Assembly (NCBI GenBank): GCA_023386155.1
Contig: JAEWKH010000063.1
Coordinates: 1-8,817 of the forward strand
Reading direction: 5' to 3'
DNA: 8,817 nt
From: Pseudomonadota bacterium
GTDB lineage: Bacteria; Pseudomonadota; Alphaproteobacteria; Rhizobiales; Beijerinckiaceae
Below, one piece after another: positions 1 through 5,454 of this stretch. The notes under the pieces are model-generated. The model saw nothing but the letters and a program-made list of their open reading frames with translations. It did no database searches and was not told the DNA's origin. Numbering within the stretch: position 1 is the first letter of the stretch; every line of letters begins with the position of its first letter. The translations under genes were made by a program, and so were the position numbers.

Positions 1-522
1 TGGTACATCGGCGGCATCATCAAGCACGCCAAGGCGCTCAACGCCTTCACCAACCCGTCGACGAACTCCTACAAGCGTCTCGTCCCGGGCTACGAAGCTC
101 CGGTGCTGCTGGCCTATTCGGCCCGTAACCGCTCGGCCTCCTGCCGTATTCCGTGGACGACTTCGCCGAAGGCCAAGCGCGTCGAGGTCCGCTTCCCCGA
201 TCCGACCGCCAATCCGTACCTCGCTTTCGCGGCGATGCTGATGGCCGGCCTCGACGGCATCCTGAACAAGATCGATCCCGGCCAGGCGATGGACAAGGAC
301 CTCTATGACCTTCCGCCGCGCGAGCTGAAGAAGATCCCGACCGTCTGCGGTTCGCTCCGCGAAGCCCTCGCCAGCCTCGACAAGGACCGCGCGTTCCTCA
401 AGGCCGGCGGCGTCTTCAGCGACGACTTCATCGACAGCTACATCGAGCTGAAGATGACCGAGGTCGCTCGCTTCGAGATGACCCCGCACCCGGTCGAGTT
501 CCAGATGTACTACTCCGTCTGA
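1..522 (+). CDS. glnA: Glutamine synthetase type I, C-terminal part (5' end outside window)
   Basis: This is the end of the enzyme that condenses glutamate and ammonia into glutamine using ATP, the main ammonium-assimilation step in the cytoplasm (a dodecamer in this family). The reading frame is open from base 1 and shows 173 residues of a protein normally near 470. Visible family landmarks are NRSASCRIP (an active-site arginine segment), EVRFPDPTANPYLAFAA, and the KDLYDLPPRE motif. The tyrosine of that motif (codon 304-306) lies 71 residues from the C-terminus, the same place as the adenylylated Tyr397 of E. coli GlnA, so control by the GlnE adenylyltransferase is likely. No internal start should be used; the GTG at 103 is only a codon inside the gene. 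A strong terminator follows 45 bases after the stop. The upstream partner (often glnB) would lie outside the window. Identification is secure. Confidence 0.97.
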   Translation, partial: WYIGGIIKHAKALNAFTNPSTNSYKRLVPGYEAPVLLAYSARNRSASCRIPWTTSPKAKRVEVRFPDPTANPYLAFAAMLMAGLDGILNKIDPGQAMDKDLYDLPPRELKKIPTVCGSLREALASLDKDRAFLKAGGVFSDDFIDSYIELKMTEVARFEMTPHPVEFQMYYSV

Positions 523-566
523 CGGAAAGACGATCCTCCCGGCTGCTTCAACTGCAGCCTTCCTTC

Positions 567-597
567 GCCGGGGCTCGATGGAGCCCCGGCTTTTTTT
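567..597 (+). terminator. Rho-independent terminator of glnA
   Basis: A perfect 9-bp stem (gccggggct at 567-575 with agccccggc at 582-590) closes a 6-base loop and is followed at once by seven T residues (591-597). This is a textbook intrinsic terminator placed 45 bases after the glnA stop. A smaller perfect 6-bp hairpin (ggctgc 541-546 with gcagcc 554-559) precedes it and may add 3' end stability. Confidence 0.93.
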
Positions 598-718
598 GGA
601 CATCAGGGCGGTGTCGCCGAAGCTTCATCCTTTGCGTAAGGTCGCGCGACGGAGTCGTTTCGCTCCCACCCTGAGAGTCCGGCTCATCGAAGAGCGACGC
701 CCTCCGTCCGTCCTCGCC

Positions 719-760
719 GTCCCCGGACGTGATCCGGGATCAGTCCCGGCCATCCACGCC
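719..760. repeat. Dispersed palindromic repeat fragment ('VPAI' family)
   Basis: The core is a hairpin, cccgga (722-727) with tccggg (733-738), around a 5-base loop, followed by tcccggccatcc-acgcc. It resembles the better-preserved element at 8353-8428, which has the same order: a cccgga/tccggg hairpin with a 5-base loop, then a ggccggg-type sequence. Translated, this family gives peptide strings such as SVPAIHAFF or MAGLVPAI, which recur as spurious small proteins in alphaproteobacterial annotations. Here only the first hairpin and one arm of the second remain. Confidence 0.6.
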
Positions 761-774
761 TTCTTTCGTTCCGA

Positions 775-882
775 CCTCACCCTGAGGAGCAGCGCAGCTG
801 CGTCTCGAAGGAGGATTCAGAAAGCGCGGAGACGCCCTAATCCTTCGAGACGGATTGCTGGCGCAATCCCCTCAGGATGAGG
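775..882. repeat. Large imperfect inverted repeat with nested hairpins
   Basis: The left arm (775-817) begins cctcaccctgagg and ends with tctcgaaggaggatt. The right arm (839-882) is its approximate reverse complement, running aatccttcgagac to ctcaggatgagg. Each arm carries its own small hairpin where the two arms differ: gcagc-gca-gctgc on the left, and gattgc (853-858) with gcaatc (863-868) on the right. Constant ends with compensating, variable inner hairpins are typical of dispersed RNA-folding repeats in Hyphomicrobiales. Related sequence recurs as a half copy at 915-934 (ctctcaggatgagg) and as a decayed copy near 665-696 (caccctgagag then tcatcgaagag). Confidence 0.75.
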
Positions 883-1061
883 GCTCAGGGATGTGCGGAT
901 TTTTGTGAGGCAGACTCTCAGGATGAGGTGAGAGAGGTGTGAAAGTCAGCTTGCCGCACTTCCGGCGACGAGCCGAATCCGCTTCGCCGAAAATTGCCCG
1001 AACTCCAACGGAGTCAGAGCCAGCCTTCATCCGCGGTGCAAGGCGCCTTGTGCCCGCAAGC

Positions 1062-1091
1062 AAAAAGGCCCGGTGTTGCCACCGGGCCTTT
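1062..1091 (-). terminator. Rho-independent terminator for the outer-membrane protein gene
   Basis: An 11-bp perfect stem (aaaggcccggt 1064-1074 with accgggccttt 1081-1091) closes a 6-base loop. Read on the minus strand the 3' side ends in a run of five T residues, so it stops transcripts coming from the 1230-1859 gene. It lies about 140 bases past that stop codon, with the two-hairpin repeat in between. On the plus strand only three T residues follow, so it is mainly a minus-strand terminator. Confidence 0.85.
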
Positions 1092-1110
1092 CGTCAATCG
1101 CTTCGAGCCT

Positions 1111-1217
1111 CGGACCCAAAAGTGGATTCCACTTTTGGGATCAATCCGATGCTCAGACCATCAAGTGGCGCATCGTTTGAGCGGAAAACCGGGATCCACT
1201 TTTCCGCACGATGCGCC
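1111..1217 (-). repeat. Two-hairpin dispersed element, copy 1 (RIME-like)
   Basis: The element has two palindromes. One is ggcgcatcgt (1167-1176) with acgatgcgcc (1208-1217), continued inside by gcggaaaa (1181-1188) with ttttccgc (1200-1207) after a 4-base bulge. The other is cccaaaagtgg (1115-1125) with ccacttttggg (1129-1139) around a 3-base loop. Its reverse complement matches 7328-7440 across most of its length, including the linker gagcatcgga. It begins 12 bases after the outer-membrane protein stop codon in the direction of that gene. The two-palindrome design resembles the RIME intergenic elements described in Rhizobium; membership of that exact family is not shown. Confidence 0.85.
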
Positions 1218-1229
1218 AGGCGATGGATC

Positions 1230-1859
1230 TTAGTAGGTGCCGAAGCGGAAGTTCAGACCCGCGCGGACCACACCGAACTCGGCGTCGTTGTCGATGCCCA
1301 GGAAGTTGTCGTCCTGGTCGAGGTTGACGTACAGGCCTTCGATCTTGGCCGACAGGTTGTCGGTGAAGGCGTACTCGAGACCACCGCCGACGGTCCAGCC
1401 CGTGGCGCCGTCAGCGAAGGCGAAGCCGCCGGTGGCGTAGATCAGGGCGCGGTCGAAGGCCACACCGGCGCGGGCGCGCACGGTGCCGAACCAGTCGCCG
1501 TTGTCGAACTCGACGATGTCGCCGTTCGCGAAGACGATGCGGTCATTGCCGAAGTCGGCATACTGGATGTCGCCTTCGAGACCGACCACGAACGAACCGA
1601 TCTGGTAGTTGTAGCCAGCCTGGGCGCCGCCGACGAAGCCGCCGTCGTCGTCGAGGTCGAAGCGCTCGCCGCCGATGGTGATCGTGTCGTTGGTGTTCCA
1701 GCCGTAGCCGGCGTTCACACCGACGTAGAAGCCGGTCCAGGTGAAGACCGGAACGGCAGCGACGATGGGAGCCGGAGCGCGGCGGGACGGAAGGTCAGCA
1801 GCCATGGCGCCAGTGGCGAGGCCGAGCAGAGCAACCGAGGAGAGGAGGATCTTTTTCAT
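1230..1859 (-). CDS. Outer-membrane beta-barrel protein (Omp25/Omp31-like porin family)
   Basis: This encodes a 209-residue secreted protein predicted to fold as a small (about 8-stranded) barrel in the outer membrane. Residues 1-20 are a clear Sec signal peptide: MKK, a hydrophobic core, and an AMA cleavage site before ADLP. After a short proline/alanine-rich linker comes TWTGFYVGVNAGYGW, the hallmark first strand of the Omp25/Omp31/opacity-type family. Alternating strands then follow (GGAQAGYNYQIGSFVVGLEGD, VRARAGVAFDRALIYATGGFAF, LSAKIEGLYV), and the last strand ends FRFGTY, with the terminal aromatic residue expected for recognition by the BAM assembly machinery. Acidic loops rich in Asp and Asn suggest surface-exposed turns. 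In relatives such proteins give envelope stability, with some reported to bind heme; the substrate here cannot be told. It is transcribed alone, with a hairpin in its leader and its own terminator. The start is fixed by the signal peptide; the ribosome-binding site is weak. Confidence 0.93.
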   Translation of the reverse strand: MKKILLSSVALLGLATGAMAADLPSRRAPAPIVAAVPVFTWTGFYVGVNAGYGWNTNDTITIGGERFDLDDDGGFVGGAQAGYNYQIGSFVVGLEGDIQYADFGNDRIVFANGDIVEFDNGDWFGTVRARAGVAFDRALIYATGGFAFADGATGWTVGGGLEYAFTDNLSAKIEGLYVNLDQDDNFLGIDNDAEFGVVRAGLNFRFGTY

Positions 1860-2168
1860 TTGTCTTGGTCCGTCTGTTAGAAGGATGTGGTCCAGCTTCT
1901 AACTCAGACCTGACCCAACGTCTGTCACCTTCCTGCCACAGTTGGGACAAGAAGCGCGACTTTTCGCAGCCACAACCGGCGGTGAGCGGCCTCTACCGCA
2001 ATACCATCGGAAGTGGGACCCTGGCTTCCGTTGCCTAAAAATAAAATTAAACTTTATATATCAGCATCTTGGTAGGATAAAAAGATCGTCATCCGGCCCC
2101 TGTTGAGCCGATTACCAATCATTGACCATGTTCTCGGGGAGTTTCGCAAGCCGCAGGACGATCCATGG
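1860..2168. other. Intergenic region with an AT-rich island
   Basis: This 309-base gap lies between the hydrolase stop and the outer-membrane protein start, both on minus, so it should hold the end of one transcript and the promoter of the next. I could not assign a convincing -35/-10 pair or an intrinsic terminator. The notable part is 2036-2061, where 25 of 26 bases are A or T (a taaaaataaaattaaa then tttatatat run) inside an otherwise GC-rich sequence. It may be a promoter or UP-type element, or a site bound by a nucleoid protein. The plus-strand open frame starting at 2103 runs antisense into the hydrolase and has no support as a gene. Confidence 0.5.
1876..1903 (-). promoter_or_regulatory. 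Inverted repeat in the leader of the outer-membrane protein gene
   Basis: Perfect 8-base arms gttagaag (1876-1883) and cttctaac (1896-1903) flank a 12-base loop. The structure ends 16 bases before the ATG. It could be a leader hairpin that controls translation or mRNA stability, common for abundant outer-membrane protein messages, or a binding site for a dimeric regulator. The sequence does not distinguish these. Confidence 0.45.
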
Positions 2169-2867
2169 TTAATCCCTGTTCAGCCACAATCGCAGGGCCT
2201 CGTTGACCCGCTCTGGCTGCTCGAGGGTCGACATGTGCCCGGCCTCGGGAATGACGACCAGGGAGGCCCATTCGATCATCTCGGCCGTCTCCCGCGCGAT
2301 CTCCGGCGGTGTGATGGCATCGCCCTCCCCGACGAGGACCAGGGTCGGAATCTCGATTCCCGGCAGAGACGGGCGCGAGTCGGGACGTGTCATGATTGCC
2401 CGCTGCTGCCGGACATAGGCCTCGGCTCCGGTTTCCCGCATCATTCCAAGCACCACGTCCTGAAGAGCTTGATCGTCCCGGTGATCGGGATGGACGAGGC
2501 GCGGCCATAGCGCGGCATGGATCTCCTCGAGCCGGCCCGCCTCGGCGAGGGCGATCAGCCGCCTGCGGTCCTGGCTCGCCTCCGGCGTGTCGGGGCGCGC
2601 GCTCGTATCGAGCAGGGCGAGTCGCTCCACTCGTTCCGGCGCCTGCCGCATGACCTCCATGGCGACGTAACCGCCCATGGAGAGACCAGCGAGAGCGAAC
2701 CGGTCAGGCGCATCGCGCAGAAGCCGCGTGGCGATGGCAGGGATCGAATCATCCCGGGCATGATCCGCCACGACGACCCTGCGTTCCGTGGACAGGGCGG
2801 CGATCTGGGACTCGTAAAGTCGGGCGGTGCAGGCCAATCCGGGAATCAGAACAAGGGTTTCGGCCAT
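2169..2867 (-). CDS. Alpha/beta-fold hydrolase (esterase-like)
   Basis: This is a 232-residue soluble enzyme of the alpha/beta-hydrolase superfamily, probably a carboxylesterase or a relative of the BioH/MhpC type. The N-terminal strand LVLIPGLACT supplies the oxyanion-hole region. The nucleophile elbow is GLSMGG with Ser63, the acid is Asp183 in LVGEGDAITPP, and the catalytic His is His211 in EAGHM, so the triad is complete. The cap region between is short. The start is set by a good ribosome-binding site (aaggag, 7 bases before the ATG at 2867). The frame stays open 26 codons further upstream to 2945, but that extension has no family match and would not use this site. No clear operon partner is present: the helicase is divergent and the outer-membrane protein gene is 309 bases downstream. 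The substrate cannot be predicted. Confidence 0.9.
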   Translation of the reverse strand: MAETLVLIPGLACTARLYESQIAALSTERRVVVADHARDDSIPAIATRLLRDAPDRFALAGLSMGGYVAMEVMRQAPERVERLALLDTSARPDTPEASQDRRRLIALAEAGRLEEIHAALWPRLVHPDHRDDQALQDVVLGMMRETGAEAYVRQQRAIMTRPDSRPSLPGIEIPTLVLVGEGDAITPPEIARETAEMIEWASLVVIPEAGHMSTLEQPERVNEALRLWLNRD

Positions 2868-2907
2868 ACAAATTCTCCTTTCTCGCCACTCGGCAAGTTT
2901 CCCTGGA

Positions 2908-2935
2908 TTGACAAGCGCATAGCTTATCTTATGGT
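2908..2935 (+). promoter_or_regulatory. Candidate sigma-70-type promoter for the helicase
   Basis: A perfect TTGACA (2908-2913) is followed after 16 bases by TATGGT (2930-2935), a 4-of-6 match to the -10 consensus. Use of this site would give a leader of roughly 110 bases before the helicase ATG. The leader carries a 9-base direct repeat, tagagcgcg, at 3000-3008 and 3020-3028. Long leaders are known for cold-responsive helicase genes, but a regulatory role here is speculative. Confidence 0.4.
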
Positions 2936-3054
2936 CCGGCCACACCTTAACTTGAGCAAGAACCTCAGGTGAAACCAGTCTCGCGCCTGTTTGTTGCCGT
3001 AGAGCGCGGCCGGCACTTTTAGAGCGCGCCTAGCCTCAACGGTAATTAGCATTC

Positions 3055-4512
3055 ATGTCGTTCGCCGAACTCGGACTTAGCGATAAAGTTCAACAGGCCG
3101 TCGCTGCCGCTGGATATACGGAGCCGACGCCCATCCAGGCCCAGGCCATTCCTCACGTCCTCTCACGTCGTGACGTGCTGGGCATCGCGCAGACGGGCAC
3201 GGGCAAGACCGCCGCCTTCACGCTTCCGATGCTGACCCTGCTCGAATCCGGCCGGGCCCGGGCGCGCATGCCCCGCACGCTGATTCTCGAGCCGACCCGC
3301 GAGCTGGCGGCCCAGGTCGAGGAGAACTTCGACAAGTACGGCATCAACCACCGCCTGTCCGTTGCCCTGCTGATCGGCGGCGTGTCCTTCGGCGACCAGG
3401 ACGCCAAGATCACTCGCGGCGTCGACGTGTTGATCGCCACGCCGGGCCGCCTGCTCGACCATTTCGAGCGCGGAAAGCTCCTGCTGACAGGCGTCGAGCT
3501 GCTCGTGATCGACGAGGCGGACAGGATGCTCGACATGGGCTTCATCCCCGATATCGAGCGCATCGTGAAGCTCGTGCCCTTCACGCGCCAGACCCTCTTC
3601 TTCTCCGCGACCATGCCGCCGGAGATCCAGCGGCTGGCCGATGCCTTCCTTCACAATCCCGTGAAGGTCGAGGTCGCGCGCGCCGCCTCCACCGCCTCGA
3701 CCATCACCCAGCGCCTCGTGGCGACGGGCCGCGAGGATTTCGAGAAGCGCGAAACCCTGCGGGAGCTGATCCGGAACGCCACGGACCTGCAGAACGCCAT
3801 CGTGTTCTGCAACCGCAAGCGCGACGTGGCCGTCCTTCACCGTTCCCTGCAGAAGCACGGCTTCGCGGCGGTCGCCCTCCATGGGGACATGGACCAGCAT
3901 GCCCGAATGGCAGCGCTCGACAGCTTCCGCACCGGCGAGATGCCCCTGCTCGTGGCCAGCGATGTGGCGGCCCGCGGGCTGGACATCCCGGCTGTCAGCC
4001 ATGTCTTCAACTACGACATTCCCCACCACGCCGAGGATTACGTCCACCGAATCGGCCGCACGGGCCGGGCGGGACGGAGCGGCCAGGCCTTCACGCTCGT
4101 GGGACCGGGGGACGAGAAGTCGCTCGACGCCATCGAGAAGCTGATCGGCCAGCCGGTCGAGTGGCAGGGACCGACGCTCGCCGAGCGCCCGCAATCGGAA
4201 GGTTCATCCCGCCGCCGCGGCGGACGGGGCGAGGAGCGCTCGCGGGGCCGCAAGGTCAAGGTGCGCTCGTCGGACCGGAGCCGTGGATCCTCCGAGGCGC
4301 CACGCGAGGAGGCTCCCGCGCCGCGTGCAGCCCAGCCGGCCCGCGAGGAGCAGCAGAGCCGCAGGCCCCGGCCGGAGCGCAGCGAGCGCTCGTCGGATCG
4401 GAGCCATCAGGGCCGCAGCCGGCGCGACGACGACGATGAAAAGGTGATCGGCCTCGGCGACCACGTGCCGGCCTTCCTCATGCGCCCTGTGGCGACCAAG
4501 AAGGCTAAGTGA
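3055..4512 (+). CDS. rhlE: DEAD-box ATP-dependent RNA helicase, RhlE type
   Basis: This 485-residue cytoplasmic enzyme unwinds or remodels RNA duplexes using ATP, with likely roles in ribosome assembly, mRNA turnover and growth in the cold. All motifs are intact: Phe3 with the Q motif GYTEPTPIQ (20-28), Walker A AQTGTGKT (45-52), PTRELA (80-85), GG (108-109), TPGR (129-132), DEAD (153-156, followed by RMLDMGF), SAT (184-186), ARGLDIP (306-312) and HRIGRTGRAGR (331-341). From about residue 375 to 463 there is a disordered, Arg/Ser/Glu-rich tail, probably for RNA or partner binding, ending in a conserved-looking GLGDHVPAFLMRP (466-478). The tail contains an internal 20-base repeat (see findings). 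The MSFAELGLSDKV start fits the RhlE family although no strong ribosome-binding site precedes it. The gene has its own promoter region, divergent from the hydrolase, and its 3' end overlaps the convergent TfoX-domain gene by 8 bases. Confidence 0.96.
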   Translation: MSFAELGLSDKVQQAVAAAGYTEPTPIQAQAIPHVLSRRDVLGIAQTGTGKTAAFTLPMLTLLESGRARARMPRTLILEPTRELAAQVEENFDKYGINHRLSVALLIGGVSFGDQDAKITRGVDVLIATPGRLLDHFERGKLLLTGVELLVIDEADRMLDMGFIPDIERIVKLVPFTRQTLFFSATMPPEIQRLADAFLHNPVKVEVARAASTASTITQRLVATGREDFEKRETLRELIRNATDLQNAIVFCNRKRDVAVLHRSLQKHGFAAVALHGDMDQHARMAALDSFRTGEMPLLVASDVAARGLDIPAVSHVFNYDIPHHAEDYVHRIGRTGRAGRSGQAFTLVGPGDEKSLDAIEKLIGQPVEWQGPTLAERPQSEGSSRRRGGRGEERSRGRKVKVRSSDRSRGSSEAPREEAPAPRAAQPAREEQQSRRPRPERSERSSDRSHQGRSRRDDDDEKVIGLGDHVPAFLMRPVATKKAK

Positions 4513-4897
4513 CGGGTTCCGTGGCCTTTTTGCGGGGCATACGGTCTTTCGCGGATCTCGTGCCCTTCCGCCCCTGAGCGGCTCTCGCCCGTCGGGCCGC
4601 CGCCAGGGCCATGGCCGCGAGCTCGGCCGCTTCGTCGGGATCGTCGAGGGCCGATTCCGGCATGAGCCAGTAGCTCATGACGCTCCTGCGGCCGTCGCGC
4701 GTCTCGTAGGCGAAGGGTCGCGAGCCGAGTTCGCGGAAGAACCCGATGCTCTCGTCGTCGACCTTGAGGTAGAGCTCGCCGGACGCCACGAGGGCGAACA
4801 TCAGCTCGCCCTGATAGATCCCCTGCCCGCCGAACATCCGGCGGATATGGACTGGGCCGAGGCTGCGGAAGATGTCGCGAAGATCCTCGGCGTCCAT
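4505..4897 (-). CDS. TfoX N-terminal-domain family protein
   Basis: This is a 130-residue protein whose first 95 or so residues match the TfoX/Sxy N-terminal domain: an LGPVHIRRMFGGQGIYQGELMFAL core, ELYLKVDDES, FAYE, and SYWLMPESAL. In gammaproteobacteria TfoX/Sxy promotes competence-gene expression with CRP. Alphaproteobacterial stand-alone N-domain proteins have no established role, so competence should not be assumed. The C-terminal 35 residues are an Ala/Arg/Lys-rich basic tail, probably disordered. The ATG lies 3 bases after the sufA stop with no strong ribosome-binding site of its own, which suggests co-transcription and translational coupling with sufA. Its stop codon lies inside the last codons of the convergent helicase gene, so the two mRNAs share 8 complementary bases within coding sequence. 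I know of no experimental tie between this domain and Fe-S assembly. Confidence 0.85.
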   Translation of the reverse strand: MDAEDLRDIFRSLGPVHIRRMFGGQGIYQGELMFALVASGELYLKVDDESIGFFRELGSRPFAYETRDGRRSVMSYWLMPESALDDPDEAAELAAMALAAARRARAAQGRKGTRSAKDRMPRKKATEPVT

Positions 4898-4900
4898 GGC

Positions 4901-5284
4901 TTACTCAGCGGCCGATTGAAGAGCAGGCGGCGTCGCGGGCGTGATCGCCACCGACTCGCCGCAGCCGCAGGCCGAAGTCTGATTGGGATTGTTGAAGACG
5001 AACTGGGACGACATCTTGGTCGTCTGGAAATCCATCTCCGTGCCGAGCAGGAACAGCACGGCCTTGGGGTCGATCAGAACGGTCACGCCCTTGTCCTCGA
5101 CCACCTCGTCGAGCGGATTGACGCTCTCCGCGTATTCCATGGTGTAGGACATGCCGGCGCAGCCGCCGTTCTTGACGCCGACGCGAACGCCCACGATGGG
5201 ACGGTCCGCCTTGCCGATGATGTCCTTGACGCGGTTCGCCGCCGCGTCGGTCAAGGTCACGACCTTGAAGCCGGGTAATGCCAT
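4901..5284 (-). CDS. sufA: A-type iron-sulfur cluster carrier (SufA/IscA/HesB family)
   Basis: This 127-residue protein receives Fe-S clusters from the SufBCD scaffold and passes them to client proteins in the cytoplasm. The three conserved ligand cysteines are present: Cys42 in GGCAGMSY, and Cys106 and Cys108 in the ACGCGES motif. Other family segments are LTDAAANRVKDI at the start and FVFNNPN just before the cysteine pair. The protein continues about 19 residues past the CGC motif (ITPATPPALQSAAE), a short low-complexity tail. The start is supported by aggag 9 bases before the ATG. It heads a two-gene unit with the TfoX-domain gene and is divergent from the antiporter. The alternative names iscA and erpA cannot be excluded from sequence alone; a SufT-like gene 3.2 kb away on the same strand favours the SUF assignment. 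Confidence 0.92.
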   Translation of the reverse strand: MALPGFKVVTLTDAAANRVKDIIGKADRPIVGVRVGVKNGGCAGMSYTMEYAESVNPLDEVVEDKGVTVLIDPKAVLFLLGTEMDFQTTKMSSQFVFNNPNQTSACGCGESVAITPATPPALQSAAE

Positions 5285-5454
5285 AAGCCTTCTCTCCTGA
5301 CGGCCGGGTTCAAGGCCCGGGCAGAACGAGTTCCATACCCCATAGATAAGAGCTGGAAGCCCAAACGTCGAGACCGATCAGGGTTGCCCGAACAGCCCAG
5401 TTCGATCATATCGGAAGGATAATCCCGACAAAACGCGCCTTTCCAGGAGTGCCG
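5285..5454. other. Divergent promoter region between sufA and the antiporter
   Basis: This 170-base region must hold the promoters of sufA (-) and the antiporter gene (+). I see the two ribosome-binding sites at its ends (ctcct at 5294-5298 for sufA, aggag at 5445-5449 for the antiporter) and a GC-rich 5-bp hairpin (5304-5308 with 5316-5320) in the sufA leader. I looked for iron-responsive sites (Irr-type TTTAGAA palindrome, IscR or RirA-like boxes) and found no convincing match. Confidence 0.4.
5445..5449 (+). promoter_or_regulatory. Ribosome-binding site that fixes the antiporter start
   Basis: AGGAG at 5445-5449 lies 5 bases before the ATG at 5455. The in-frame GTG at 5449 overlaps this motif and therefore cannot use it, so the ATG is the better start. 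Confidence 0.8.

Larger units (their letters stand above)
598..1061. other. Gene-free intergenic repeat mosaic
   Basis: No convincing gene lies here. The short open frames that cross it have no recognisable motifs and simply read through repeats. The stretch holds a probable decayed repeat copy (about 665-696), a palindromic repeat fragment (719-760), a large inverted repeat (775-882) and another half copy (915-934). From about 940 to 1061 I see only unassigned sequence, apart from a perfect 12-base palindrome, caaggcgccttg, at 1039-1050. The region separates two terminators that face each other (glnA and the outer-membrane protein gene), so it is probably little transcribed. Confidence 0.7.

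Noticed and set aside
578..880. A 100-codon plus-strand frame after glnA
   Set aside because: It starts inside the terminator loop and reads through two repeat families; no protein features.
939..1880. A 313-codon plus-strand open frame covering the outer-membrane protein gene
   Set aside because: It is antisense to a gene with a signal peptide and clear family motifs; its own translation is Val/Glu/Ala-rich low complexity and crosses a terminator and a repeat.
2103..2510. A plus-strand open frame overlapping the hydrolase
   Set aside because: It is antisense to a hydrolase with a complete catalytic triad and has no recognisable motif.
3163..4194. A 343-codon minus-strand open frame inside the helicase gene
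   Set aside because: It is the complement of an intact DEAD-box helicase and shows no motif of its own.
5285..5454. Possible iron-responsive operator (Irr, RirA or IscR type) ahead of sufA
   Set aside because: Expected given the pathway, but I found no convincing match to those palindromes by eye.
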